64,000 bases of DNA, from positions 90,659-154,658 of the forward strand of contig NZ_AZWQ01000010.1 in NCBI RefSeq assembly GCF_000514815.1. The letters run 5' to 3'. Source of the DNA: Salinispora fenicalii (GTDB lineage: Bacteria; Actinomycetota; Actinomycetes; Mycobacteriales; Micromonosporaceae). This document shows, one piece after another, positions 11,157 through 20,365 of this stretch. Below the pieces are notes generated by a model. That model was not told the origin of the DNA. It did not search any database and was given only the letters and a program-made list of their open reading frames with translations. Made by a program: the position numbers and the translations under genes. Position 1 is the first letter of the stretch. Every line of letters starts with the position of its first letter.

Positions 11157-11748
11157 GGCGGAGCCCCGGGTGCCGGTGAAGTCGGCCGCTGGGATTGCGT
11201 TCATCGCTGGGAACGCTCGCAAGGTCACTGGCAAATCATCCCTTCGATGCCGAAAAGTGGCGAACTGGCTGTCGGAATTGACCGACTAGCTGTACCTGAA
11301 TCGTCGCTGACCGCGTATAATGGCGCGCCTGGCTCGCCACGGGGCTGGCTGGAGCGCTGTATCTCCTCTGCCCCGTCGGCGTGCCAGGGGGCGGCGCTCC
11401 CGAACGACCTGCCCTTTTGGGGGCGACGGTAGCGGGTTCCCAGAATTCGGGCGGCAGCCGTTGGCGCCGAGCCGGAAGCCTGGATCATCCGGCTATGTAC
11501 GACTTTTGCTGGCCGGAGTGGCGGTTAGCAGGGAGACGCGGAGGGGGCGCTCCATTGCGTTGGGTAACTCAGGTCAGACTGAATGCGATCGAATCGCCAA
11601 AACATCTCGCTGTGGTGGTGGTCAAGGCCAGCCTGGGCTTTCTCTTTCCGGGGTGGCGTGGTGGAATCTCGGATGGCCCGATCCAATGGGTCGGTCACCG
11701 GGTGTTGCCCGAGGGCAACGCAAAGGCTGCAATCGCGAGGGCGGTGAC
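11157..11748 (+). other. 592-base intergenic region ahead of the conservon
   Basis: No convincing gene was found. The open frame of the kinase extends back to 11320 but codon usage there is unlike the downstream gene and no ribosome site supports an early start. The region holds a consensus-like promoter element at 11316-11321 and otherwise only GC-rich sequence, which leaves a long possible 5' leader of over 400 bases. Confidence 0.5.
11316..11321 (+). promoter_or_regulatory. Candidate -10 box (TATAAT) for the conservon operon
   Basis: A perfect TATAAT stands out in this GC-rich context. A weak -35-like TACCTG lies 17 bases upstream. No other good promoter is visible before the CvnA start at 11749. 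Confidence 0.4.
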
Positions 11749-14700
11749 GTGAGCAAACGACCGAAGACGGCAGGCTCGCCCCTGTCGCGTCTGCGCCGGC
11801 CTGCTGGTCGGCTCCGCGACCTGCCGATCTGGTCCAAGCTCGGTCTCATCTTGATCGTGCCGACCGTCGCAACAGCCATCGTGGGTACCAGTGGCATCGT
11901 TGACCACCTGCGGACGCTCAACAACGCCGATCGGTCCGGCGACCTCGCCAGCCTGGTCGCCTACTCAGGGGACCTGGTCAGCCAGCTGCAGGACGAGCGG
12001 ACGGAAGCGATCCGGCTACTCGGCGAGGATCGGCGGGCGCAGCGGGAGGAACGCAGCGCGGCCTACGAGGAGGTGTCCGCCCGCGTCGACCAGGCGAAGG
12101 AACCGTACGCCAAGAGTCGGGGTGAGGTTGAGGACCTGCCCACCACGCTGGAGAACCAGCTCCGCTTCATCGACCAGACCCTCGCCGACCTGCCCGGAAC
12201 GCGAAGCCAGGTGCACAACGGTCGGCTCAGCACCACCCAGGCGCAACAGCAGTACGACGCCCTGCTCGCCGATCTGATCAACCTGCGGGACTCGGCCACC
12301 CAGCTGGCCGGCGACGCCGAGCTGAGCGACCGGATGCGGGCCGCGACCGCCCTGACCCGGAACAAGGAGTACCTGTCCCAGCAACGGGATGTGGTGCACA
12401 TTGCCCTCAGCCGGCAGCTCACCCCCGAGCTACGGAACACCTACATCTCCACCTGGACCGGCCAGCGACAGTGGCTGGAGACTTTCGCCGCCGTCGCCGA
12501 CCGTGCTGACCAGGAGCTGTACGACCAAACGGTGGCCGGTCCCGACGCCCGCGAGGCGGACTCCTACAACAGCAACCTGCGGGGCCTCTCCGACGCCAGG
12601 AACCTGGCGAGCGTCGGCTTCACGCCCGACCAGTGGGACAACGCGATGGTCGCGTACGCCGCCCTGGTCCGGGAGGTGGAGGCGAAGATCGACAGAGATG
12701 CCGTCCAGCTCGCTGACGAGCTCCGGTCGGCCGTGCAGCTGCGGGTGTTCCTGGAGACCGGGCTGCTGCTCAGCATGCTGCTGCTCGCCATCCTCTTCGC
12801 CTACCTGGTCGCCCGCTCGATGGCGCGGTCACTGCGCGACCTGCGGCAGGGCGCATTTACGCTCGCCGAGCACGGGCTGCCGCAAGCCGTCGCCCGACTG
12901 CGGGAGACACAGGCCGCCGGCGGCCAGCAAACTCCGGTGCAGCTCGCCAACCGGATCGCCGAGCCGCTGCCGGTGCGCAGCAAGGACGAGTTCGGTCAGG
13001 TGACCGAGGCATTCAACGCGGTCCACCTGGAGGCGGTGCGTACCGCGGCGGAGCAGGCCGCCCTGCGGGCTTCCGTGGCGACCATGTTCGTCAACCTCGC
13101 CCGTCGGTCGCAGATCCTGGTCGACCGACTCATCGGCCAACTCGACCGACTGGAACAGGGCGAAGAGGACCCGGACCGACTGGCCGAGTTGTTCCAGCTC
13201 GACCACCTCGCCACCCGGATGCGCCGCAACGACGAGAACCTGCTGGTCCTCGCCGCCGCGGACTCCAGCCGCGTGCAGCGGGAACCGGCCGCCCTGATCG
13301 ACGTGCTTCGCGCCGCCCAGTCCGAGGTAGAGCACTACACACGGATCGAGTTCGGCGTCATTGATCGCGACATCGAGGTCGCGGCCGCCGCCGTCAACGA
13401 CCTGGTACACCTCGTCGCCGAGCTGTTCGACAACGCGACGGCGTTCTCGCCGCCCGAGTCGCAGGTCGTCGTGGAGGCCCGCCGGGTCGGCGACTCTGCC
13501 TCCCTCTACGTGGAGGATCGCGGCATCGGCATCAGCCCGGAACAGCTGCGGGAACTGAACGAGAAGCTTGCCACCCCGCCACAGGTGGACGTGGCGGTTT
13601 CTCGGATGATGGGGCTGGTCGTGGTTGCCCGGCTGGCGTCCCGGCACGGGGTCAAGGTGGAGCTGCGCTCCGGCGTCGATCGGGGAGCCGTCGCGGAGGT
13701 AAGCCTTCCGGCTGGCGTATTGGTGCCCAGGGCGCTCGCCGCCGGGCCGCAGCTGCCCCCCGGCCTGCCACCAGCGGTGAACACCAGCACGACGGCATCT
13801 TTCGGGGCGTTGTCCGCGTCGGCTGGTTCGCACTCCGGCCCTCGCCCGGGTGAGTCGGGTAACCAGGTAGCGCTCGGTGGCCGGCCGTTCGACCCGGCCC
13901 ACAGCAACGGTGCGGGAACCCCCTCGAGTTCGCCGCGGGCGATGCCGACGTGGTCCGATCTCACCGGTGCGGACAGCGCCATCACCGGTTTCACCGGTGC
14001 GAAGAGCGCCACCGCCGGCGGTGAACCGCACGCCCCGTTCCCCACCAACGGGCAGCCGAGCGACGCGTTGCCGCAACGGCGTCCCTCGGGTGGGTCGGAT
14101 GTCACCGGTCAGCAGCCGGGGATTCCGCGACAGCTGCCGAGCAGCCCAGAGGCACAGCCGTACGCCGAACCGCCGAGTCCCTACCCCGGGTGGTTGGTGT
14201 CTGGCCCGCCGGCCGCGGGTATGCCGACCTCCGCGTCGCCGGTGTCCGCTTCCCCGACCTCCGGGCAACCGATCTCCCCCGCACCGACCTCCGCCGTACC
14301 GGCCTCCGGCCAGCCGTACTCGGCGCCGTTGCCGCAGCGTCCGGCTACCACGGCCCCGACCAGCGCCGCGCCACCGGCCTGGCCACCAGTGCCCAGCGCG
14401 GCCGGAGACACCGCCGCTGCCTCGGCCTCCGAACGGGTCCCCACACCCCCCGATCTGACTACCGAGCTGCCCCGGGTACCAGGTCCGGCCGGCCCTCCTC
14501 CGGCCGCGCACCCCGCTGCGCCGGCCTCGGCCGGCCCAACTGCTCCGGTGTCAGGCCCCCAGCCGGCCGCGGCTCCGCCGATGTCAACCGCACCGCCGAC
14601 CGCGTCGGCCCAGAATCAGCAGCCGGCGGCCGACGCGACGATGGAACTGCCGATCTTCCGAGAGTTGGAGTCGGCCTGGTTCCGCACCCGCCGACCCGGC

Positions 14701-15282
14701 GCAGAGGAGACAGCCAAGGGCGCCGACGCTGTCGGGGGCGGCGGTGCCATGGGGTCGGGTGGTGCCACGACCCAGCAGTTCGCCAGGATAGATGCGGACA
14801 GGCAGCAGCAGACACCACCCGCAACGACAGGTAACACATCAATGGCAGAAACCCCGACGACCGGTGGTACGTCGCATCAGAACGGCACAGCGAACGGGAG
14901 CACACCCCCCACGGGCGGCTTCGCCCAGCGGCGGGGAAGAGCTGGTGAGGGCTGGAGTACCGCCGCCGACGATGGTTGGCGGGCCGCTACCGCGGCCAGC
15001 GACGTACAGGTGGCGGCGACTACCTCCACTGGCCTGCCGAAGCGCACGCCGATGGCACAGCTGGTACCGGGCGCGGTGGAGAAACCGTCGGCATCGGTTC
15101 AGCGGCGCACGCCCGAGTCGGTCCGAGGGTTGCTTTCCGCGTATCACCGTGGGGTCCAGCGTGGGCGCAAGAATCCGTCGGACAGCAACCGGACCAGCCC
15201 GGAAGGAAGTCCGGGTGGGCAGTCCTCGCAATCTGGCTCAGGCCCAATGGCCGGGAGCGGGCAGAAGGAGCAAGAAGGATGA
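11749..15282 (+). CDS. cvnA: CvnA-type sensor histidine kinase-like protein of a conservon
   Basis: A 1177-residue membrane protein that opens a four-gene conservon, a G-protein-coupled-receptor-like signalling unit of actinomycetes. Membrane helix 1 is about residues 31-50, then an extracellular nitrate-sensor (NIT)-like helical domain, helix 2 about 333-356, a HAMP region, and an ATPase domain with the N box ELFDNATAF near 556 and G box VEDRGIGIS near 588. A canonical phosphoacceptor His motif is not obvious, as in other conservons. Residues from about 675 are Pro/Ala/Ser-rich and end in a conserved tail (SAWF, DDGW, LVPG, YHRG). The GTG at 11749 has GAGG at 11737-11740. Confidence 0.88.
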   Translation: MSKRPKTAGSPLSRLRRPAGRLRDLPIWSKLGLILIVPTVATAIVGTSGIVDHLRTLNNADRSGDLASLVAYSGDLVSQLQDERTEAIRLLGEDRRAQREERSAAYEEVSARVDQAKEPYAKSRGEVEDLPTTLENQLRFIDQTLADLPGTRSQVHNGRLSTTQAQQQYDALLADLINLRDSATQLAGDAELSDRMRAATALTRNKEYLSQQRDVVHIALSRQLTPELRNTYISTWTGQRQWLETFAAVADRADQELYDQTVAGPDAREADSYNSNLRGLSDARNLASVGFTPDQWDNAMVAYAALVREVEAKIDRDAVQLADELRSAVQLRVFLETGLLLSMLLLAILFAYLVARSMARSLRDLRQGAFTLAEHGLPQAVARLRETQAAGGQQTPVQLANRIAEPLPVRSKDEFGQVTEAFNAVHLEAVRTAAEQAALRASVATMFVNLARRSQILVDRLIGQLDRLEQGEEDPDRLAELFQLDHLATRMRRNDENLLVLAAADSSRVQREPAALIDVLRAAQSEVEHYTRIEFGVIDRDIEVAAAAVNDLVHLVAELFDNATAFSPPESQVVVEARRVGDSASLYVEDRGIGISPEQLRELNEKLATPPQVDVAVSRMMGLVVVARLASRHGVKVELRSGVDRGAVAEVSLPAGVLVPRALAAGPQLPPGLPPAVNTSTTASFGALSASAGSHSGPRPGESGNQVALGGRPFDPAHSNGAGTPSSSPRAMPTWSDLTGADSAITGFTGAKSATAGGEPHAPFPTNGQPSDALPQRRPSGGSDVTGQQPGIPRQLPSSPEAQPYAEPPSPYPGWLVSGPPAAGMPTSASPVSASPTSGQPISPAPTSAVPASGQPYSAPLPQRPATTAPTSAAPPAWPPVPSAAGDTAAASASERVPTPPDLTTELPRVPGPAGPPPAAHPAAPASAGPTAPVSGPQPAAAPPMSTAPPTASAQNQQPAADATMELPIFRELESAWFRTRRPGAEETAKGADAVGGGGAMGSGGATTQQFARIDADRQQQTPPATTGNTSMAETPTTGGTSHQNGTANGSTPPTGGFAQRRGRAGEGWSTAADDGWRAATAASDVQVAATTSTGLPKRTPMAQLVPGAVEKPSASVQRRTPESVRGLLSAYHRGVQRGRKNPSDSNRTSPEGSPGGQSSQSGSGPMAGSGQKEQEG

Positions 15283-15683
15283 CTACTACGCAGGATCTCG
15301 GCTGGCTTCTCGCCAACTTCGCCGACCGGGTGCCGGGAGTCGCGCATGCGGTCGCCGTGTCGGCGGACGGCCTACTCCTCGCGGCCTCACGGGACCTTCC
15401 GCGGGATCGGGCCGACCAGTTGGCTGCCATCGCATCCGGTCTGGTCAGCCTTACCCAGGGCGCAGCCCGCTGCTTCGAGGGCGGTGCGGTGCTCCAGACC
15501 GTGGTAGAGATGGACAACGGTTTCCTCTTCCTGATGTCGATCTCGGATGGCTCGTCGTTCGCCGTGCTCGCCGCCCGTAATTCTGACGTGGGGCAGGTTG
15601 GTTACGAGATGGCCCTCCTGGTTGACCGGGTGGGTGATGCACTGACCCCGCAGCCGCGTGCGGCTGCAGGCATGCCGGGCTGA
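15279..15683 (+). CDS. cvnB: Roadblock/LC7 protein of the conservon (CvnB)
   Basis: A 134-residue Roadblock/LC7-family protein, opening with [15 protein letters not shown] and containing the typical [11 protein letters not shown] and MDNGFLFLM strands. In conservons this protein binds the partner GTPase and probably acts as its regulator at the membrane. The ATG at 15279 overlaps the kinase stop (ATGA) and follows AAGAAGG, so translation is coupled. Confidence 0.92.
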   Translation: MTTTQDLGWLLANFADRVPGVAHAVAVSADGLLLAASRDLPRDRADQLAAIASGLVSLTQGAARCFEGGAVLQTVVEMDNGFLFLMSISDGSSFAVLAARNSDVGQVGYEMALLVDRVGDALTPQPRAAAGMPG

Positions 15684-15778
15684 TGTTTCGCTGACCGGGT
15701 GGTCGGCGGGGCAAGGACAACAACGAGGGGGTCGACCCGCGCCGGCCGGCCCCGGGTGCGAAGGAGGTGAACGGCGAC

Positions 15779-16156
15779 ATGACTGATCATGACGAACCGA
15801 CCGGCGCGTTGGTCCGTCCGTACGCCGTGACCCGGGGTCGCACCCGTCCCCGACTCGACATCGCGATGGAAGCGCTTATCGAGACGACGGTGCGCGGGCG
15901 GGCCGTTGCCACCGGCAACGGCGGACACGGCCGTGAGCACCAGTACATCGCCGCGCTCTGTGATGGACGTGTGCAGTCGTTAGCCGAGATCGCGGCACGG
16001 ATGCAGCTTCCGCTCGGGGTGGCCCGGGTGCTCATCGCCGACATGGCGACAGATGGCCTGGTCGCGGTCCATGAGCCGACCATCCTGGACGACTCGGACG
16101 ACGTGGTGGGCACTGAACTGCTGGAAAGGGTGCTGAGTGGACTTCGCAGGCTCTGA
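15779..16156 (+). CDS. cvnC: DUF742 protein of the conservon (CvnC)
   Basis: A 125-residue DUF742 protein. It begins with the family block LVRPYAVTRGRT and continues with a winged-helix-like part (QSLAEIAARMQLPLGVARVL, then DMATDGLV). The ATG at 15779 sits 11 bases after AAGGAGG (15761-15767); a GTG inside that site is not the start. Its 3' end overlaps the GTPase gene by 20 bases. Its biochemical role in conservons is not settled. Confidence 0.9.
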   Translation: MTDHDEPTGALVRPYAVTRGRTRPRLDIAMEALIETTVRGRAVATGNGGHGREHQYIAALCDGRVQSLAEIAARMQLPLGVARVLIADMATDGLVAVHEPTILDDSDDVVGTELLERVLSGLRRL

Positions 16157-16748
16157 CGTGGCGCGTCCGCCGACCGCGAGCGGCCGCGTGACATCGGCGA
16201 AGATTGTCATTGCCGGTGGATTCGGCGTCGGTAAGACGACGCTGGTCGGCTCGGTCTCGGAGATCACGCCGCTGACAACGGAGGCGATCATGACCTCCGC
16301 GAGCGTGGGTGTTGACGACAATCGGCAGGTGCCGGGGAAGTCGACGACCACGGTGGCCATGGACTTTGGCCGGATCTCGATCGACCGAGACCTGATTCTG
16401 TACCTGTTCGGTACGCCCGGTCAGACTCGGTTCTGGTTCATGTGGGACGAACTGGTCCGTGGCGCTATCGGTGCGGTTGTTTTGGTCGACACCCGTCGGC
16501 TCGCTGACTGCTTCGCGGCGATCGACTTCTTTGAGCACCGGCGGCTGCCCTACCTGGTGGCCATCAACTGCTTCGATGGGATGCAGTACCACAACCCGCA
16601 GGAGGTTCGGGACGCGCTGGCAATCCCCAGCGAGGTGCCGGTGGTGGCCTGCGATGCCCGCAATCGAGAGTCCACGAAACACGTGCTGATCTCGCTTGTC
16701 GAGTATGTGCTCACCATGCGTCGGTCCCGGGCTGTCGCCCGGGCTTGA
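16137..16748 (+). CDS. cvnD: Ras-like GTPase of the conservon (CvnD)
   Basis: A 203-residue P-loop GTPase of the MglA-like ATP/GTP-binding group. G1 is GGFGVGKTT near residue 27, the G3 region is FGTPGQTRFWFMWD (Gly-Thr-Pro in place of DxxG, usual in this family), and INCFDG near 140 stands where NKxD would be. It starts at GTG 16137 inside the DUF742 gene. It is the last gene of the operon and is followed by two strong hairpins. Confidence 0.92.
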   Translation: MDFAGSDVARPPTASGRVTSAKIVIAGGFGVGKTTLVGSVSEITPLTTEAIMTSASVGVDDNRQVPGKSTTTVAMDFGRISIDRDLILYLFGTPGQTRFWFMWDELVRGAIGAVVLVDTRRLADCFAAIDFFEHRRLPYLVAINCFDGMQYHNPQEVRDALAIPSEVPVVACDARNRESTKHVLISLVEYVLTMRRSRAVARA

Positions 16749-16758
16749 TTGACGTGCG

Positions 16759-16798
16759 GGTATCCGGCGACGACGAGGTCGTCGTCGGATGGATACCT
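16759..16798 (+). terminator. Terminator hairpin after the conservon
   Basis: An inverted repeat starts and ends with GGTATCC and GGATACC and includes GGCGACGAC-GAG-GTCGTCGTC at its core, with a four-base bulge. It begins 11 bases after the cvnD stop. There is no T run, as often in actinomycetes. Confidence 0.6.
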
Positions 16799-16877
16799 TA
16801 GCCGTTCCACGCCGCGGGCCAGGAGTAGCTGACCCGCGCCCGCATTCGCCCACGGTCTGCTTGGAGGAGAAAGTCGA

Positions 16878-16907
16878 AGAGCCCCCCGGCCAGCTGCCGG
16901 GGGCTCT
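16878..16907 (+). terminator. Second hairpin, between convergent genes
   Basis: AGAGCCCCCCGGC pairs with GCCGGGGGCTCT around a short loop, one C bulged. It lies between the convergent cvnD and the 750-residue gene and could stop transcription from both sides. Confidence 0.6.
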
Positions 16908-16949
16908 GTGCGATTTAGCTGGCGTTGATTGCGGCCTAGGCCCTGGGAG

Positions 16950-19202
16950 TCAGGACTGGTATCCGGCCGACCGGAACTCGTACTTTCGTTCCTCGTCGCG
17001 GTCACCGGTGTCCCGGGTGAAGTCCCAGCCGCCAGCGGCTTCGCGCCCCGGGCGACCGCCGACCGCGAACCCCCCAATCTCTTGACCGCGACGCCAGCCG
17101 CGGAAGTAGCCGGTGGTGTTCTCCGCGAGGCTGGCCGGATCTCGAACGATCCGCAGTGGCCGGTCGTCCCGCTTCGGCGAACCGGGGACCAGGTTGGCCT
17201 GCGGCACCCGAATGGGAAGGCCCGCTGCCGTCTCGGAGCCAGCCTTCGGTTTCGCCGCCTGCATCGCCGCCTGCTCCGCGGCCTGCTCCGCGGCCTGCCA
17301 ACCGGTGTCGTTCAGCGACGACCAGTCCACCTCGTCGTCTTCGCTCTGACCGACGAACCAGGCCGACTTCGCCTGGGCGAAGATGAGCAGATCCCCGTCC
17401 CCGTCGTCCGCGACCGGTGGAGGGCGGTGCTCCACCGGCGGCAATTGCTGCCCGGTGGCGCGCTCGGTGGGCTGGTGGCTGTGGGGCCCATCCCGGTCAA
17501 CGACGCGGAGCGGTGGCGTCTCGAGCTGCGGCTCAGCCCCATCGCGCAGCGCGCGATCGGCCAGCGGTGGCGGCTCGACCAGGCGCAGCACCGGCGGTTC
17601 CTGGGGCATATCGTCGGCCAACCACGGCGGCGGCACTCGATTCTCCGCACCTGGATCGGTCGGGGCGTCCACCCCCTGCCCGCCATACGAGTCGGCCATG
17701 GAGCTACGCACGGAACCGTCCGCCGGGTCCGGGGTGTTCATCAGCGGCCAGTTCGCCCGCGAGCCCGGGGGAGCGGGATCCCGGCTGGGGCGCGGGGTGG
17801 GCACCGGCACGCTGGCGTCGGTCACGCTGAACCCGCCACTCGGTGTCGGCGGTTCGGCCTTCGCGTTGGGTCGTGGCGCGTTGATGGTGCGCTGCCGCTC
17901 AGCGCGCGCATTCTGGATCGCCGCGGTGGTCAACGTCGCCCGGAACGGCTCGCCCGCCTCCGCCGGTGAGCTCGAGCCGCGCTGCGACGGCGGCGCGGGG
18001 GTGCTGCCGGGCGACGAGATGGGGCGGTTCGTCGGACCGTCAACGGGGCTTGGCGTTGCCTCCGGCAGAGCCGGTGCCGCAGAGACCGGCGGACCGGCCA
18101 CGGCCGCGGGTGCGATCGGCTCCGGGGCCACCGGCGGGGGTGCGACCGGCATCGGTGCTACCGGTGGGGGGCCGAGCGGACGCGGGGAAGGCGGGGCGGC
18201 CTGGCCCGGCATCGCCTCTGGCGGGGACCGACGGGCACCAGCCGGCCGGGTGGGCAGGGCGGCGCCGGCGGAGGCCGGGTCGTCGATCGGCGTACCGCGT
18301 CGGGCGGCGGTCCGGCGGGCCGGAGCCGGAGTGCCCGCCCGGTCATGGAGCACACCGACCAGTGCCTCACAGCCGACGTCGCAGGCCCGGACCGCGGCGA
18401 CGGCCTGCCGGACGGTCGTGGACACCGCTGAGGTGAGGGACCGGCTGACCGCGGCGCGGCGCGGGGTTTCGGCGACCGCGACCCGGAGGGCGGTGATCGC
18501 GGCCTCGATCATCTCGGGCGCGGCGACGCCCGCGGCGGTGAGGTCCGCGACGACTCGGTCGGCCGGCTCGTCCGGCCCGGCGCTAGCCAGCATCCCGGGC
18601 TCGGGCAGGGCGTCCAGCACCGCCAGCGCAACCGGCTCGGCCGGGTCAGGGTAGGCCTGTAGGGCCGCCGGGAAGAGTTCCCGCAGCACTTCCCGCAGCG
18701 CGACCGCGGCCGAATGCCGGCCATTGGCGAGCGCGGCGTGCGCGGCAAGGACCGGCTTGTAGCCGGCCAAATCCCGTGGTGCGGGGAGCGCGACGGCGGA
18801 GAGCGCCCCGGCTTGCAGGGCGCGGGCGAGGCCGATGGCCCGTCGCTGCACCGGCGGTGCCTGCGCCTCCTCAAGCGAGTCGTCGTCGGCGAACCGCTCG
18901 GCGAAGTCATCCACCGAGTCGTCGTCGGCGACCGCCAGCGGACGACCAGCGGTGCTGACGAGGGAGGTGACGGTGTGGTCGTCGTTGTCGGCGGCGATCG
19001 CCGCGCCGCTCGGACCGCCCGATCGCTCCACGAGCAGGGTAACCAACTGGGCGTAGCCGGCGGGGTCGTCGCCGATCTCGCAGACGTGTAGCAGACGACC
19101 AGCGTCGTCGACTACAGCGGATGTCAGCGTCGAACCGACCGAAGCTGGCCGCTCAGCCGGATCCGCCGAGGCCAGACCGCAGTACACGCGCACGAGCGCC
19201 AC
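16950..19202 (-). CDS. Conserved protein with a CvnA-like C-terminal tail
   Basis: A 750-residue protein I do not recognise as a whole. Residues 1-110 have alternating strands and acidic patches (VRVYCGLASAD, TSAVVDDAGRLLHVCEIGDD), possibly a nuclease/actin-like fold. About 110-290 is helical Ala-rich. The middle 300-600 is Pro-rich and disordered. The last 160 residues carry IFAQAKSAWF, a DTGWQAA element, GLPIRVPQANLVPG and a YFRGWRRG block, which match in order the tail of CvnA encoded on the facing strand. The GTG at 19202 follows GAGGAGG; an upstream GTG at 19226 has no site. No membrane segment is seen. Confidence 0.75.
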   Translation of the reverse strand: MALVRVYCGLASADPAERPASVGSTLTSAVVDDAGRLLHVCEIGDDPAGYAQLVTLLVERSGGPSGAAIAADNDDHTVTSLVSTAGRPLAVADDDSVDDFAERFADDDSLEEAQAPPVQRRAIGLARALQAGALSAVALPAPRDLAGYKPVLAAHAALANGRHSAAVALREVLRELFPAALQAYPDPAEPVALAVLDALPEPGMLASAGPDEPADRVVADLTAAGVAAPEMIEAAITALRVAVAETPRRAAVSRSLTSAVSTTVRQAVAAVRACDVGCEALVGVLHDRAGTPAPARRTAARRGTPIDDPASAGAALPTRPAGARRSPPEAMPGQAAPPSPRPLGPPPVAPMPVAPPPVAPEPIAPAAVAGPPVSAAPALPEATPSPVDGPTNRPISSPGSTPAPPSQRGSSSPAEAGEPFRATLTTAAIQNARAERQRTINAPRPNAKAEPPTPSGGFSVTDASVPVPTPRPSRDPAPPGSRANWPLMNTPDPADGSVRSSMADSYGGQGVDAPTDPGAENRVPPPWLADDMPQEPPVLRLVEPPPLADRALRDGAEPQLETPPLRVVDRDGPHSHQPTERATGQQLPPVEHRPPPVADDGDGDLLIFAQAKSAWFVGQSEDDEVDWSSLNDTGWQAAEQAAEQAAMQAAKPKAGSETAAGLPIRVPQANLVPGSPKRDDRPLRIVRDPASLAENTTGYFRGWRRGQEIGGFAVGGRPGREAAGGWDFTRDTGDRDEERKYEFRSAGYQS

Positions 19203-19268
19203 GGAGTCGTCCTCCTCCCGGGACACAGGTCGTCTTCTCTGCCAGAGAATGATGCTCCCTGGTACGGG

Positions 19269-20162
19269 TCAGTCGCGCCAGTCCACAACGGCAGAGATCT
19301 TGCCGACAATGGTGCGCCAACCCAGGCTTGCGGTTTGTGCCCCGATCTTCTTGAGTCGGCGCCGGCCGCGAAAGCCGCCAATCCCCCCGTTGGCAGCCGC
19401 CCGCAACGCCTCGTCCAGGTCGTCGAGGCTGGAGCCAGCGGAGAGCATCTCCAGCACGGCGGGCATCCGCAGCGCGTACGAGAGGTCACGGGCGACCTCG
19501 CCCGCCTCAATGAGTAGCGTCGAGTCCCACGCGTCGTGCCCGCCGCGGAGGTTCTCCACGACCAGGTCGAGCTCGTACACGTCCTCGTCGAGCGGCGTGA
19601 CGTCGGCCGGCTCCACCCGCTCGGACAGCTCGCCCCAGCTGTCTAGCTGGGACAGATCATTGGGAGCGCCGGAGCGCACGAAGCTGACCAGGGACTCGGT
19701 CGTCTTGAAGAGCAGCAGCCGACCCTTGTGACTGAGGAAGATCGGCACCTCTTCATCGCCCGCGTCGTCCGTGGAGTCGGTCGAGGCAGCCTCTGCCTCG
19801 TCCCCCGAGTCCCCGCGGGCGTCGCGCTCCTCCTTGTCGCTCTCCGCGAACTCCTGGGCGACCTCCTCGTCGAGGATGACGACCTCATCGTCGTCCTCTT
19901 CGGTCACGACCTGGCGCCGGGCGAGGAAGGGGTCGTCCTGGTCGCGCTCTTCGACGTCGGTCGGGGTCAGCTCCCGAGCTGGGCGGTAGGCCCGCAGCGT
20001 GTAGCCGGTGCCGGCGGGTAGCGCGATTTCCACCGGGTCGATCCGCAGCTCCGCCCAGAGCGCGCGGGCGGACTCAGCCGACGCGGCGGCGGTGCCGGAG
20101 GCAGCCGAGTCGTCGAGTTCAGGCTCGTCGGAATCGGGTCGTTGAGGCGACTGGCGGGCCAC
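19269..20162 (-). CDS. Conserved acidic protein of unknown function
   Basis: A 297-residue soluble protein. Residues 1-30 are Ser/Asp-rich. A middle segment around 75-140 is strongly acidic (EEDDDEVVILDEEVAQEF, then many Glu/Asp). The C-terminal half has an ordered look: VPIFLSHKGRLLLFKT, YELDLVVENLRGGHDAWDS, and a basic end (FRGRRRLKKIG). The GTG at 20162 is preceded by GGAGG at the right distance; an in-frame GTG at 20192 lacks one. It precedes the 750-residue gene by 66 bases on the same strand, so the two may be cotranscribed. No family is recognised. Confidence 0.7.
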   Translation of the reverse strand: MARQSPQRPDSDEPELDDSAASGTAAASAESARALWAELRIDPVEIALPAGTGYTLRAYRPARELTPTDVEERDQDDPFLARRQVVTEEDDDEVVILDEEVAQEFAESDKEERDARGDSGDEAEAASTDSTDDAGDEEVPIFLSHKGRLLLFKTTESLVSFVRSGAPNDLSQLDSWGELSERVEPADVTPLDEDVYELDLVVENLRGGHDAWDSTLLIEAGEVARDLSYALRMPAVLEMLSAGSSLDDLDEALRAAANGGIGGFRGRRRLKKIGAQTASLGWRTIVGKISAVVDWRD

Positions 20163-20365
20163 GCTGACCTCCGTGTGCTTCGGATTGCCCACCCGCCAGG
20201 TCGACCCAGCGGGTGACTACGCGCACATACCCTAGTGGGCGGCACCGGACTGTGGTGTCGGTACCCCGGCGGCGATCGGGAATTACGGACGTGCGAGCGG
20301 ACCGCGACCTGCCGGCGGGCGATGGCCGGATCGCGTGTCAACCCTGAACTGCTGGCCCGGCCCGA

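Noticed and set aside
11320..11748. N-terminal extension of the CvnA frame
   Set aside because: No ribosome site, poor codon use, and a TATAAT promoter box at its start; the GTG at 11749 has a proper site and precedes the usual membrane anchor.
12829..14511. 560-residue frame opposite CvnA
   Set aside because: Antisense shadow of the kinase and its Pro-rich tail, Arg/Gly-rich.
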